Of a DNA stretch of 64,000 bases, positions 39,189 through 48,079 are shown in pieces. The stretch is from Thalassomonas sp. RHCl1 (GTDB lineage Bacteria > Pseudomonadota > Gammaproteobacteria > Enterobacterales > Alteromonadaceae): assembly GCF_947387555.1 (NCBI RefSeq), contig NZ_CANDNZ010000005.1:396804-460803 (forward strand). Reading direction: 5' to 3'. The notes beneath the pieces were generated by a model. That model saw only the letters and a list, made by a program, of their open reading frames with translations. It had not been told where the DNA came from and searched no databases. A program made the position numbers and the translations under genes. Position 1 is the stretch's first letter, and every line of letters begins with the position of its first letter.

Positions 39189-41129
39189 TTACTTAGCTAA
39201 ACTCAGCATCAATTTGTTCAAGCGGCTAACAAAACTGGCAGGATCCTGCAAGCTTCCCCGCTCTGCCAGCATGGCTTGATCAAATAATACATCTGTCCAT
39301 TGTTTGAACTGTTCATCATCCTGTTCATCGGCAACATGACGCACCAGATCGTGCTCGGCATTGATTTCAAAAATAGGCTTGGAGTCAGGTACCGGCTGGC
39401 CCACAGATTCCATCAGCTTCATCATCTGGCTGCTCATGTCCTGCTCATCGGTCACGATACAGGCAGGAGAGTCCGTCAGACGCTGTGACAAGCGGACATC
39501 TTTAACCTTATCTTTTAATACTTCTTTGATACGGGTGACAACAGAGTCAAATTCCTGCTCCAGCTTTTCCTGGGCTTCTTTGGTTTCTTCATCATCCATA
39601 TCACCTAAGTCGAGGCCGCCGCGGGCAACCGACTGCAGCTGCTTGCCGTCAAACTCGGTCAAGTGGCTGATCAACCATTCATCGATGCGATCAGACAATA
39701 ACAGGACTTCGATACCTTTCTTACGGAAAACTTCTAAATGCGGGCTGTTTTTCGCCGCTTCAAAGTTATCGGCAACAACAAAGTAAATCTTCTCCTGCCC
39801 TTCTTGCATGCGCTCGATATACTCGGCCAGAGAAACATTTTGTGTCGCCGTGTTTTCTTTCGTTGAAGCAAAACGTAACAACTTGGCGATTTGCTCTTTG
39901 TGAGCCATGTCTTCCGCCGGGCCTTCTTTTAACACCTGGCCAAATTCATCCCAGAAAGTCTGGTATTTTTCTTTATCGTTTTTGCCTAAACGCTCAAGCA
40001 TAGTCAGTACGCGCTTGGTACAGCCTTTGCGGATCGCCTGGGTGACTTTGTTGTCCTGTAAAATTTCACGGGAGACGTTTAACGGTAAATCGTTAGAATC
40101 AAGCAGACCTTTAACAAAACGCAGGTAGGTCGGCATAAACTGCTCGGCATCATCCATGATAAATACCCGCTGCACATATAATTTTAAGCCGTGCTGTTTT
40201 TCACGGTTATACATGTCAAACGGGGCTTTAGAAGGAATATAAAGCAAGCTGGTATATTCGGTTTTCCCTTCTACCTTGTTATGGGCCCATAACAGCGGAT
40301 CGGAGAAATCATGGGAAACATGCTTATAAAACTCTTTGTATTCGTCGTCATTAAGCTCAGACTTTTCACGTGTCCATAAAGCAGTTGCTTTATTGGTGGC
40401 TTGCCATTCTGCCGGTTTAGCCGGTACTGCCGGAATTTTTTCACCGTCCGGGCCTTCACTTTCCGGTACTTCCGCCACTTCCGGCGTCAGCATTTCTACC
40501 GACACGGAAATATGATCTGAGTACTTAGTGACAATTGACTTTAAGCGCCAGTCATCAAGGAATTCTGCTTCATCTTCTTTAAGGTGAAGAATAATATCGG
40601 TACCGCGGTTGGTTTTTTCGATGCTTTCAACGGTAAAGTCCCCTTCACCGGCAGAAGTCCACTGGACACCTTCGCTGGCTGCGCCGCCGGCAACACGGGT
40701 GCGTACCGTCACTTTATCGGCAACAATAAAGGCAGAATAGAAACCGACACCGAACTGACCGATCAGCTGGGAGTCTGCCGCCTGGTCGCCGGATAACTTA
40801 GAGAAGAACTCTGCAGTACCGGATTTTGCGATAGTACCTAAGTGCTCGATAACATCGTCACGGGTCATACCGATACCATTATCGGAAATGGTGATGGTGT
40901 TATTTTCTTTGTCGGCGCTGACACGCACCCGCAACTCACCGTCACCTTCATATAAATCTGCATCGGATAAAGCTTTAAAACGAAGTTTATCTGCTGCATC
41001 GGCGGCATTGGAAACGAGTTCACGCAGGAAAATTTCTTTATTGGAATACAATGAATGTATCATTAACTGAAGTAATTGTTTTACTTCGGTTTGAAAGCCA
41101 TGAACTTCTTTTTGACCAGTCTCAGACAT
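39189..41129 (-). CDS. htpG: Chaperone protein HtpG (Hsp90)
   Basis: 646-residue ATP-dependent chaperone. GHKL ATPase motifs are visible: [16 protein letters not shown] (catalytic Glu), [11 protein letters not shown] and [11 protein letters not shown]. The middle and C-terminal dimerisation domains are complete, with no C-terminal MEEVD as expected in bacteria. The start at 41129 is chosen because AAGGAG lies nine bases upstream; the ATG at 41138 abuts that site. A sigma-32-type promoter lies about 140 bases upstream. Confidence 0.97.
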   Translation of the reverse strand: MSETGQKEVHGFQTEVKQLLQLMIHSLYSNKEIFLRELVSNAADAADKLRFKALSDADLYEGDGELRVRVSADKENNTITISDNGIGMTRDDVIEHLGTIAKSGTAEFFSKLSGDQAADSQLIGQFGVGFYSAFIVADKVTVRTRVAGGAASEGVQWTSAGEGDFTVESIEKTNRGTDIILHLKEDEAEFLDDWRLKSIVTKYSDHISVSVEMLTPEVAEVPESEGPDGEKIPAVPAKPAEWQATNKATALWTREKSELNDDEYKEFYKHVSHDFSDPLLWAHNKVEGKTEYTSLLYIPSKAPFDMYNREKQHGLKLYVQRVFIMDDAEQFMPTYLRFVKGLLDSNDLPLNVSREILQDNKVTQAIRKGCTKRVLTMLERLGKNDKEKYQTFWDEFGQVLKEGPAEDMAHKEQIAKLLRFASTKENTATQNVSLAEYIERMQEGQEKIYFVVADNFEAAKNSPHLEVFRKKGIEVLLLSDRIDEWLISHLTEFDGKQLQSVARGGLDLGDMDDEETKEAQEKLEQEFDSVVTRIKEVLKDKVKDVRLSQRLTDSPACIVTDEQDMSSQMMKLMESVGQPVPDSKPIFEINAEHDLVRHVADEQDDEQFKQWTDVLFDQAMLAERGSLQDPASFVSRLNKLMLSLAK

Positions 41130-41266
41130 CTGAAACATCTCCTTTTAAATAACGTTTTGTTGCTTAAAATAAATACTTCGTTAAATGCAGCCCCTGGGCA
41201 TAAAACACATCTAACAAAAATAAATAATAACCGGACTGAAAACCGGTTTATTTGTTGATAATTTAC

Positions 41267-41294
41267 ATGTGGGGTTGGCGGGAGAAAATTCAAG
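41267..41294 (-). promoter_or_regulatory. Sigma-32 (heat-shock) promoter for htpG
   Basis: On the minus strand CTTGAA (41294-41289), a 14-base spacer and CCCCACAT (41274-41267) match the sigma-32 consensus CTTGAAA / CCCCATnT closely. The predicted leader is ~130 bases and contains a CCGGACTGAAAACCGG hairpin. Confidence 0.75.
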
Positions 41295-41300
41295 GGAAAG

Positions 41301-41340
41301 TTTACGGGAAAATTATATTTGGCCTAAAGTTTCCCGTAAA
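41301..41340 (-). terminator. Hairpin between recR and the htpG promoter
   Basis: TTTACGGGAAA and TTTCCCGTAAA form an 11-bp stem around an 18-nt loop just after recR and before the htpG heat-shock promoter. Only a short T-stretch follows; it may insulate htpG from recR. Confidence 0.45.
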
Positions 41341-41367
41341 AAGGATAAAAAAATACCACCGAAATCG

Positions 41368-41973
41368 TCAGATGCCGTAATTTTTTCTGCCGGACAGGGC
41401 ATGGGATAAGGTATTGCCGTCAACATATTCCAGCTCGCCGCCAACAGGTACACCATGGGCAATCCGGGAAACCGTCACCTGGGATTCACGGGCAAGATCG
41501 GCAATATAATGGGCGGTTGCTTCCCCTTCTACCGTCGGGTTGGTCGCCAAAATCATTTCCTTGTATTGCCCGCTTGCCAATTGTTTTGCCAGGATATCCA
41601 GGCCTAAATCATCCGGACCTATGCCGTCAATCGGGGAAAGGTGCCCCATCAGCACAAAGTACTGACCGGTAAATTCACCGGTTTGTTCAATGGCAATCAC
41701 GTCCGCCGGGCTTTCGACGATACAGATAATTTCCGCAAGCTGGCGCTTCGGGCTCTGGCAAATATCACATAAGTCCTGCTCGGTAAAATTGCGGCACTTC
41801 TGGCAATGGCCAATGCTGTCCATGGCCCGCCCCAGGGAATCCGATAACTGCATGCCCCCGTGACGGTTACGTTCGAGCAAATGAAAAGCCATGCGTTGTG
41901 CGGTTTTCGCGCCGACACCCGGCAGGCAGCGTAATGAGTCGATTAACTCTTGTACTAAAGGACTGAATTTCAT
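41368..41973 (-). CDS. recR: Recombination protein RecR
   Basis: 201 residues. The C4 zinc finger is [16 protein letters not shown]; the TOPRIM domain has [13 protein letters not shown] and the [15 protein letters not shown] end is conserved. An N-terminal helix-hairpin-helix ([16 protein letters not shown]) completes the family layout. Acts with RecF/RecO to load RecA at gaps. Part of the dnaX-ybaB-recR block. Confidence 0.97.
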   Translation of the reverse strand: MKFSPLVQELIDSLRCLPGVGAKTAQRMAFHLLERNRHGGMQLSDSLGRAMDSIGHCQKCRNFTEQDLCDICQSPKRQLAEIICIVESPADVIAIEQTGEFTGQYFVLMGHLSPIDGIGPDDLGLDILAKQLASGQYKEMILATNPTVEGEATAHYIADLARESQVTVSRIAHGVPVGGELEYVDGNTLSHALSGRKNYGI

Positions 41974-42086
41974 CGTGTGCCCTGTTTAAAGGTTGATGTA
42001 AAGTAGGTAGTGATCTTAAAGCAAGTTACGGGGTAACCTCCCCCGAAGAAAGGCGCTAACAGCTCAAATCATCCCCCATAAACAAA

Positions 42087-42118
42087 TCAAGCGGTAACCC
42101 GTTGGAATTACCGCTTGA
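42087..42118 (-). terminator. Hairpin after ybaB
   Basis: TCAAGCGGTAA / TTACCGCTTGA with a 10-nt loop is followed on the minus strand by TTTGTTTATG. Probably a partial terminator between ybaB and recR. Confidence 0.6.
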
Positions 42119-42136
42119 TATCATAAAGATTAATGC

Positions 42137-42463
42137 TTAGAAAGGCATTTTAAAGCCGGGAGGCATTTGCATACCGCCGGTAAGATCGCCCATTTTAGCT
42201 TTGTTCTGCTCTTCGACACGGCGCACGGCATCATTGAATGCCGCTGCAACCAGGTCTTCTACCATTTCTTTGTCGTCTTCAAAAAGTGAATCATCGATTT
42301 CAACACGACGTACGCTGTGGCTGCCGGTCATGGTCACTTTCACTAAACCGGCACCGGCTTCACCGGTTACTTCCATATTCGCCAGTTCTTCCTGGGCCTT
42401 TTGCATTTTCGCTTGCATTTGTTGGGCTTGCTTCATCAAGTTGCCCATGCCACCTTTCATCAT
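42137..42463 (-). CDS. ybaB: YbaB/EbfC-family nucleoid-associated protein
   Basis: 108-residue dimeric DNA-binding protein. [20 protein letters not shown] and [16 protein letters not shown] are hallmark segments, with a hydrophobic, Met-rich C-terminus. The ATG at 42463 has GGAG eight bases upstream; the ATG at 42493 lies before that site. Between dnaX and recR as in most gammaproteobacteria. Confidence 0.95.
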   Translation of the reverse strand: MMKGGMGNLMKQAQQMQAKMQKAQEELANMEVTGEAGAGLVKVTMTGSHSVRRVEIDDSLFEDDKEMVEDLVAAAFNDAVRRVEEQNKAKMGDLTGGMQMPPGFKMPF

Positions 42464-42579
42464 AATTTTATCTCCAAGGGTATTTACCGCCAAACATAGG
42501 GGTTAACGGCTTTAATTTCAAGTCTGGGTGATTTTATTTCCACATTCACTTTGTAAAAACCTGTGCACATAACGATGGG

Positions 42580-44913
42580 TTATAAAGCCGCAATCGTTTG
42601 CTCATCCAAGATTGCCTGAAAATCGTTTTGCAAAGTCATCACGATATCATCGGCTAACAGCAAGGCTTTGGCATAGTCATAGCGTTTATCATTGATATCC
42701 GCCTGGATCTGGTAAGGATCTGCCACCGTTTGCTCAACCACTTCAATTTCAACGGTGATTTTACGCTGCTGATACTGGCTTAAAGCATGTTCCAGTTGCT
42801 GATGGGCGGCATCGGTTTTTAAGTGTTTAGTGGACTGATCCAGCTTCAGCACCAGTTGTTCTTCGGTAGAAGACTCGCAAATGGTTGCATGGATCGCCAG
42901 CTGCCGTAAACGCCCGCTCAGAGCCATGGTGTCGATCATATTCGCCCACTTGTCCACTTGGTTTGCCTTGCGGACGTTGGCGGGGTCAATCACATTAGGC
43001 GTGTAGGGGGCCTGGGGCAAGGTTTCCAGGGCAGGAATATCCGGAACCGCATCAGCATTCGCTTCTGCTTCCCCTGCTGGCTGGTTTTGTGGGGTTGCCG
43101 ACTGACGCAAAGCTGCGTCATCAGACTTTTTTCCTTTACTCTCCTGTGCTTTTTTCCGGCTGCGCAGCATATTCCGCGTGGCCAGCACTGCATCTACTGG
43201 GGTTTGGCTTACCACTGGCTGTGCTGGAGCAGCATTTTCCGGCGGCACCGTCTGTGCCTGAACGGCTTGTCCCTGAGCGTTATCAGGATCTGGGGTTTGT
43301 TCCTGGCTAGCAATTAAAGGCTCCGGCATCGGCTCGGGATCATTTTCCGGTGTAAATTCCCCGCTCAGCTCCGAGCTTAAACTATCCTGTCCGATATTTT
43401 CCTGGGCCTCACTATGCCCGGGAATTTGTGTTACCAGCTCAGGCTCAGAGGAGGCAGGTACTTGCTGTACATTGACATTCTCTGTTGGCACCTGACCAAG
43501 TGATTGAGCAGACATTTCTATGCTCTTAAGCTCGGCAGCCAAACTTTCCTCACTTGGACCGAGGTCAGCAGGACTTTGCTGTTCACCCTGCCCGGGAGTT
43601 ACTGCTAAGTTATCAATGTCCTCTTCAGGAGTACCAGTATCTTGCTCATGACTATTATCTATAACCTCAAGCGAATGGGGAGCGGGAGTTTCCGGCGCTA
43701 ATGCCGCCGCCTCAACCGCAGTACCGCTACTTGCTATCCGGGTTTCGGGCAAGGCTGTTTCAGTAAAATCAACTGCCGCAGAGGTTTCGGCCTTAGCACT
43801 TGCCGTATCGGCTAGGACATCTGCCGTTGCTACCGGTTTAAAGGCAAGCAAACGCAGTAGCACCATATCAAAAGCGGCTTGTTCATCAAAAGCGTAAGGC
43901 AAGTCCTTACGGCCGTTTAAGGCAATTTGATAATATAACTGGACATCTTCCGGCGACATCAGGGTGGCAAATTTTTCCAGCAACACCCGGTGCTCGGGGG
44001 CAACATCAAAATGTTGCGACACCACCTGCAACATGGCAACCTGGTGAAACAGTTGGATCAATTCCGCCAATAAACGACTGTAATTTGGGGTATAGGAAGC
44101 AATTTCCAGCGATAGTGCCATCAAGCCCTGAGCATCTTGTTTAAGCAGGGCCATCAAAATTTTATAAACCCAGTTTTGATCTATGCCACCAAGCATTTGC
44201 TGCAAGTGGGCTAAGGTAATATTGCCCTGCCCTTTGGCAATCGCCTGGTCGGTCAAACTCAGGGAGTCGCGCATACTGCCGCGGGCGGCTTTTGCCAACA
44301 GGGTTAAGGTGCCGGGCTCATGCCTGACCGCTTCCTGTTCCAGTATTTGCGTTAATTTTTCTTCAATTTGCCTGACGGTTAATGCTTTAAGGTGAAATTG
44401 CAGGCATCGGGATAAAACCGTGACCGGCAGTTTTTGCGGATCTGTGGTCGCCAGGATAAATTTAACATGCTCGGGCGGCTCTTCTAGCGTTTTCAATAAG
44501 GCATTAAAACTGCTGCGCGAGAGCATATGGACTTCATCGATCAGGTAAACTTTATACCTGCCCCGACTCGGCGCATATTGCACATTATCAAGAATCTCGC
44601 GGGTATCATCAACCTTGGTCCGTGATGCGGCATCGATTTCAAGCAGATCGATAAAACGTCCCTGATCGATATCAACACAAACATCACACTGCCCGCAGGG
44701 CTCGGCACTGACGCCCTGCTCACAGTTAAGGCTTTTAGCAAAAATTCGCGCTATGGTTGTTTTACCGACACCCCGGGTGCCGGTAAACAGGTAAGCATGG
44801 TGCAGACGTTGCTGAGACAAGGCATTTTTCAGCACGGTAACCACATGCTCCTGCCCCATCAACTCTTGAAATAACTTAGGTCGCCATTTTCTTGCTAAAA
44901 CCTGATAACTCAT
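42580..44913 (-). CDS. dnaX: DNA polymerase III tau subunit (gamma by frameshift)
   Basis: 777-residue clamp-loader ATPase. AAA+ features: Walker A GTRGVGKTT near 45-53, zinc cysteines in CEQGVSAEPCGQCDVC, Walker B LIDEVHML and sensor residues ATTDPQKLP. Domain III follows to ~365, then a long acidic, Pro/Gln/Glu-rich linker (~370-590), and the tau-specific C-terminal domain that binds polymerase alpha and DnaB. The linker is longer than in E. coli (tau 643 aa). A -1 frameshift cassette at codons 595-596 predicts a 597-residue gamma. Starts 8 bases after apt. Confidence 0.97.
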   Translation of the reverse strand: MSYQVLARKWRPKLFQELMGQEHVVTVLKNALSQQRLHHAYLFTGTRGVGKTTIARIFAKSLNCEQGVSAEPCGQCDVCVDIDQGRFIDLLEIDAASRTKVDDTREILDNVQYAPSRGRYKVYLIDEVHMLSRSSFNALLKTLEEPPEHVKFILATTDPQKLPVTVLSRCLQFHLKALTVRQIEEKLTQILEQEAVRHEPGTLTLLAKAARGSMRDSLSLTDQAIAKGQGNITLAHLQQMLGGIDQNWVYKILMALLKQDAQGLMALSLEIASYTPNYSRLLAELIQLFHQVAMLQVVSQHFDVAPEHRVLLEKFATLMSPEDVQLYYQIALNGRKDLPYAFDEQAAFDMVLLRLLAFKPVATADVLADTASAKAETSAAVDFTETALPETRIASSGTAVEAAALAPETPAPHSLEVIDNSHEQDTGTPEEDIDNLAVTPGQGEQQSPADLGPSEESLAAELKSIEMSAQSLGQVPTENVNVQQVPASSEPELVTQIPGHSEAQENIGQDSLSSELSGEFTPENDPEPMPEPLIASQEQTPDPDNAQGQAVQAQTVPPENAAPAQPVVSQTPVDAVLATRNMLRSRKKAQESKGKKSDDAALRQSATPQNQPAGEAEANADAVPDIPALETLPQAPYTPNVIDPANVRKANQVDKWANMIDTMALSGRLRQLAIHATICESSTEEQLVLKLDQSTKHLKTDAAHQQLEHALSQYQQRKITVEIEVVEQTVADPYQIQADINDKRYDYAKALLLADDIVMTLQNDFQAILDEQTIAAL
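43103..43145 (-). promoter_or_regulatory. Programmed -1 ribosomal frameshift signal in dnaX
   Basis: On the minus strand, in the dnaX frame, GG[A AAA AAG] TCT holds the slippery heptamer A AAA AAG (43132-43126). An SD-like AGGAG (43145-43141) lies eight bases upstream. A hairpin TGACGCA-GCTT-TGCGTCA (43120-43103) begins five bases downstream. In the -1 frame the next codons are GTC TGA, so translation stops one residue after the slip. All three E. coli dnaX elements are present. Confidence 0.9.
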
Positions 44914-44921
44914 ATTGGCTG

Positions 44922-45467
44922 CTATTCACCTTCATACTGAAGTAAAGACAGTACCGATAAATCCAGATCTTTTAATCTGGCTTCACCGCCCAAATCAGGC
45001 AGGGAAATAACAAATCCAGCTGCTGAGACTTCGGCTCCCAGGCGACGGATTAATTTAGTGGTGGCGTCTATGGTACCGCCGGTAGCAAGTAAGTCGTCGA
45101 TAATTAAGACCTTATCATCAGGAGTTAAGGCATCCTGGTGTATCTCCAGGGTATCGTGACCATATTCCAGCTGATAATGCTCGGCAATGGTTTCGCGCGG
45201 CAGTTTACCCGGTTTACGCACCGGAACAAAACCTACGCCTAATGCCAATGCCAATGGCGCGCCAAATAAGAATCCCCGGGCTTCGGTACCTACAACCTTA
45301 GTAAAGCCTTTGTCTTTAAATGCATTGGTCATCAACTCTATGGTTAATGCAAATGCTTCGGCATTATCTAAAATCCCGGTAACATCACGAAACATGACGC
45401 CTTCACATGGATAATTGGCTATGGTGTGGACGGCATTTTCGAGAAGTGATAATTGTTGTTCAGTCAT
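44922..45467 (-). CDS. apt: Adenine phosphoribosyltransferase
   Basis: 181-residue purine salvage enzyme making AMP from adenine and PRPP. The PRPP-binding motif is [26 protein letters not shown] and [10 protein letters not shown] are the family's base- and substrate-contact regions. Eight bases separate it from dnaX, and the two are probably co-transcribed as in E. coli. Confidence 0.97.
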   Translation of the reverse strand: MTEQQLSLLENAVHTIANYPCEGVMFRDVTGILDNAEAFALTIELMTNAFKDKGFTKVVGTEARGFLFGAPLALALGVGFVPVRKPGKLPRETIAEHYQLEYGHDTLEIHQDALTPDDKVLIIDDLLATGGTIDATTKLIRRLGAEVSAAGFVISLPDLGGEARLKDLDLSVLSLLQYEGE

Positions 45468-45521
45468 TTGTTCTTAAGATATAAAAGATAATTGCTAAGG
45501 ATAAAGCAAATTGAGGCAATT

Positions 45522-45905
45522 TTATAGTGACTGACTTTGACTATTTTGAATTGAAAGTTGATTAATGACAAAAAACAGCTCTTGTTCATCGATCGGCTTG
45601 GCAATTGAAAAAGTAAACATGGGATATTCAGGTAAAGCTTTTAAACTTTCCACGCCCTGAGTACTCATAAACAAAATCGGTGCATGTTGCGTATCAAGAT
45701 GCTGTCGTAAATTTTTCACCAATACCAGGCCATTCATGACCGGCATCAGATGGTCGATAACAAACAAATCAAATTGCTGGCTCTGGGCTTTTTCAAAGCC
45801 GTCTAAACCGTTACTGGCGGTCACCACGCAATGGCCGGCGTTTTCCAGTAAAGCCGTTAAGCTGTTTAATACCGTTTGTTTGTCATCGACAATTAATATT
45901 TTCAT
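45522..45905 (-). CDS. Single-domain CheY-like response regulator
   Basis: 127 residues consisting only of a receiver domain. Acidic Asp7/Asp8 (ILIVDDK), phosphoacceptor Asp51 (LFVIDHLMP), Ser in LFMSTQG and Lys in IAKPID complete the active site. No output domain, so it should act by protein contact. No histidine kinase is adjacent. It follows the 40-residue membrane ORF by 25 bases and precedes apt, so it may share the FNR-linked transcript. Confidence 0.9.
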   Translation of the reverse strand: MKILIVDDKQTVLNSLTALLENAGHCVVTASNGLDGFEKAQSQQFDLFVIDHLMPVMNGLVLVKNLRQHLDTQHAPILFMSTQGVESLKALPEYPMFTFSIAKPIDEQELFFVINQLSIQNSQSQSL

Positions 45906-45930
45906 AGTTGAATTATTCAGGGGTACCTAC

Positions 45931-46053
45931 TTATTGTAAAAAGGTATACCAGCCCATCAACATAGGTAATAAAGGCATACCAAACAGGACAACAAAAGCA
46001 ATTAATAAGTGACGTACAGAAGCTGCGTCTTTGAAATTCTCATCGTGGGACAT
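45931..46053 (-). CDS. 40-residue single-span membrane protein
   Basis: A short ORF: a charged, soluble N-terminus (MSHDENFKDAASVRH), then one hydrophobic segment (LLIAFVVLFGMPLLPMLMGW) and the end YTFLQ. Size and layout resemble small accessory subunits of membrane complexes. The ribosome site is weak (TAAGA). Support comes from its membrane helix, its position directly upstream of the receiver gene and an FNR-like box 72-85 bases before it. I do not recognise the family. Confidence 0.6.
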   Translation of the reverse strand: MSHDENFKDAASVRHLLIAFVVLFGMPLLPMLMGWYTFLQ

Positions 46054-46124
46054 ATTGATCTTACTACTCTATAAAATGAAAGGCGCGCATTTTAGCTCAA
46101 AATGAGTAATTTGCACAGATTTAA

Positions 46125-46138
46125 TTGACCTGGATCAA
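46125..46138 (-). promoter_or_regulatory. FNR-type binding site
   Basis: TTGAC-CTGG-ATCAA (minus strand TTGAT-CCAG-GTCAA) matches the FNR consensus TTGAT-N4-ATCAA at nine of ten positions. A TAAAAT -10-like hexamer lies downstream at 46094-46089. It faces the 40-residue membrane ORF and suggests oxygen-responsive control. Confidence 0.65.
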
Positions 46139-46225
46139 ATTACCCTTGAGTAATCCACGCTTTTCAGCGAGTTGGCACAAACAATAATATTTTCTGTATT
46201 AACCACTTACAGTTTTTATCACCAC

Positions 46226-46252
46226 AAAAAATAAAACGGGCATAAAGCCCGT
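46226..46252 (-). terminator. Terminator after the HvfA-like gene
   Basis: On the minus strand AACGGGC / GCCCGTT with a 5-nt loop is followed by TTTATTTTTTG. It makes the HvfA-like gene monocistronic. Confidence 0.85.
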
Positions 46253-46301
46253 TATCGCGGCTGGCAAAAAGCCTGTTACCGCTTATTGCTATGCTTGAAG
46301 A

Positions 46302-46712
46302 TTAACCGCCGCACTTGGAAGTTTTCTTACCTTCGCCGCATTTGCCTTCGCCACACTTGCCAGCGGCTTTTTTGGCTTTTCCTTCGCCACATTTGCCTTC
46401 ACCACATTTGCCGGCGGCTTTATTCGCTTTTCCTTCGCCACATTTCCCTTCACCACATTTACCGGCGGCTTTTTTCGCTTTTCCTTCGCCACATTTACCT
46501 TCACCACACTTCCCTTCGGCTTTTTTACTTTTTCCTTCACCGCACTTGCCTTCACCGCATTTCCCTTGCTTTTCCTCGCCATGGCCAACCACAGTCATGA
46601 TGTCCTGAGCAGCAAAAGGATTAGACTCAGCCTTTGCCGGGGCCATGCTCAGTGTAGAAAGTGCCATTAATCCAAGAAATGCACCGATTGCCGATTTTTT
46701 AATTAAGTTCAT
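46302..46712 (-). CDS. HvfA-like Cys-repeat RiPP metallophore precursor
   Basis: 136 residues. A signal peptide (cleavage after APAKA, ~28) and a ~20-residue spacer precede five near-identical 17-residue units, GKCGEGKCGEGKxKKAx, from residue 50. There are 11 cysteines, all in KCG; six are in exact EGKCG motifs. This is the pattern of HvfA, whose EGKCG cysteines in Haemophilus influenzae are converted by the multi-iron oxidase HvfB with HvfC into copper-binding oxazolone/thioamide groups. No hvfB/hvfC-like gene is in this window. AGGAA precedes the ATG by six bases. Unmodified copper or zinc binding is an alternative. Confidence 0.8.
   Translation of the reverse strand: MNLIKKSAIGAFLGLMALSTLSMAPAKAESNPFAAQDIMTVVGHGEEKQGKCGEGKCGEGKSKKAEGKCGEGKCGEGKAKKAAGKCGEGKCGEGKANKAAGKCGEGKCGEGKAKKAAGKCGEGKCGEGKKTSKCGG
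46311..46565 (-). repeat. Five 51-bp tandem repeats in the HvfA-like gene
   Basis: Each unit encodes 17 residues with two Lys-Cys-Gly motifs. Units differ mostly at third bases and at the AK/AN/SK position, so the array is not freshly duplicated. The fifth unit is altered at its end (KKTSKCGG). Confidence 0.9.
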
Positions 46713-46905
46713 TTGAGTTTCCTACTATGTAAATTGACCAGAGGCCGTTAGTTTTATGTTTTTTAAGTAGACCTTTAAAGATAAATATAAATTTCATCCG
46801 TTATAAATTTATATTTTCTGCCAGCTAAGCATGAAATATTTTCGCCATTTTAGCAAATAGCCATTACAATCGTGGCCTTTTTTGAATTAGGGGCTTTCAT
46901 CACAA

Positions 46906-47859
46906 ATGACTATCCAGGCAGATCAACTTATTTTAGCGCCCATGGAAGGTGTTGTGGATGCATTGATGCGCGATCTTCTCACCTCGATTAATCAGTTTGA
47001 TTTATGCATTACTGAATTTGTCCGGGTGGTTGACTCCCTGGTACCTAAACATGTCTTTTACAAAACCTGCCCTGAGCTACACCAAAACGGCTATACCCGC
47101 TCAGGCACCCCTATCCGGGTACAACTCTTAGGTCAAGAACCCGACTGGCTGGCAGAAAATGCCATACGGGCGATGGAATTGGGCTCCCACGGCATAGACT
47201 TAAATTTTGGCTGCCCTGCCAAAGCAGTGAATAAAAGCCGGGGCGGCGCGGTACTGCTGAAATCCCCAGAGCAAATACATCAGATTATTGCCACCGTCAA
47301 ACAGGCCGTAGGCGAGCAAGTCCAGGTATCAGCAAAAATACGCCTGGGTTTTGAAGATACCAGTTTATTCAAAGAAATCGTCAGTGCCGTCACCAGCGCC
47401 CGGGCCGACTTGTTAACGGTCCATGCCAGGACTAAGTTGCAGGGTTATAAGCCACCGGCATACTGGCATTTTATCGGAGAAGCATGCGAGGCACATAACA
47501 TAGATATCATCGCCAATGGCGAGATCTGGAGTCAGGCAGATGCCATCGAATGTATGAAGCAGGCTAAAACCAACAAGCTGATGCTAGGACGGGGATTATT
47601 GGCCAGGCCTAACCTGGCCAATGTTATTAAGCTCAATGAACAACCTATGACCTGGCCACAGTTATGCGATTTATTACACAGGTATAGCGACTTGGAATTA
47701 CAGGGAGAAAAAAGTTTTTACTATTCCAGCCGCATGAAGCAGTGGCTCAGGTATTTAAAGCTTAATTACCCTCAGGCAAATGCTTTTTTTGAACAAATCA
47801 AAACCATGAAATGCAAAATAGCGATCACTGAGGTGCTTGACAAAATACGTGACTATTAA
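46906..47859 (+). CDS. dusC: tRNA-dihydrouridine(16) synthase
   Basis: 317-residue FMN-dependent reductase that makes dihydrouridine at position 16 of tRNA. LAPMEGVVDALMRDLL and CITEFVRVVDSLVP are typical of DusC rather than DusA/B; the catalytic Cys103 lies in NFGCPAKAVN. The FMN phosphate site is LMLGRGLLARP, and the C-terminal helical tRNA-binding domain is complete. Divergent from the HvfA-like gene. Confidence 0.95.
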   Translation: MTIQADQLILAPMEGVVDALMRDLLTSINQFDLCITEFVRVVDSLVPKHVFYKTCPELHQNGYTRSGTPIRVQLLGQEPDWLAENAIRAMELGSHGIDLNFGCPAKAVNKSRGGAVLLKSPEQIHQIIATVKQAVGEQVQVSAKIRLGFEDTSLFKEIVSAVTSARADLLTVHARTKLQGYKPPAYWHFIGEACEAHNIDIIANGEIWSQADAIECMKQAKTNKLMLGRGLLARPNLANVIKLNEQPMTWPQLCDLLHRYSDLELQGEKSFYYSSRMKQWLRYLKLNYPQANAFFEQIKTMKCKIAITEVLDKIRDY

Positions 47860-48035
47860 TCGCCATAACCAGCCGGGCATACCGGCTAACCACTAAAACC
47901 AGCAAACACTCAATGTATCATCCCGGGAGTCTCTCAAACACCTTTGCCGGACTCCCCTGCTATTTTTCGACTATTCCTTTTTGTACTTTACGAAACTTCC
48001 CTTTGCATCAGGTTATTCAGGATAAGCGGACATAA

Positions 48036-48062
48036 AAAAACCAGCCTATTGGCTGGTTTTTA
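48036..48062. terminator. Bidirectional terminator between dusC and the TPR gene
   Basis: AAAACCAGCC / GGCTGGTTTT with a TATT loop, flanked by A and T runs, lies between convergent transcripts. Confidence 0.9.
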
Positions 48063-48079
48063 ACAGACTTGAAAACTAA

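Noticed and set aside
41974..42136. Possible 4.5S (SRP) RNA near dnaX-ybaB-recR
   Set aside because: The conserved SRP tetraloop and asymmetric-loop motifs are absent; only a terminator-like hairpin is present.
43149..43155. A second AAAAAAG heptamer in dnaX
   Set aside because: It reads CGG AAA AAA GCA in the dnaX frame, so it is not in slippery register; it also lies before the AGGAG element.
46286..46600. Plus-strand ORFs with His/Leu/Arg- or Pro/Ser/His-rich repeats opposite the HvfA-like gene
   Set aside because: They mirror the 51-bp repeats on the other strand, and have no signal peptide or ribosome site; the minus frame has both and a terminator.
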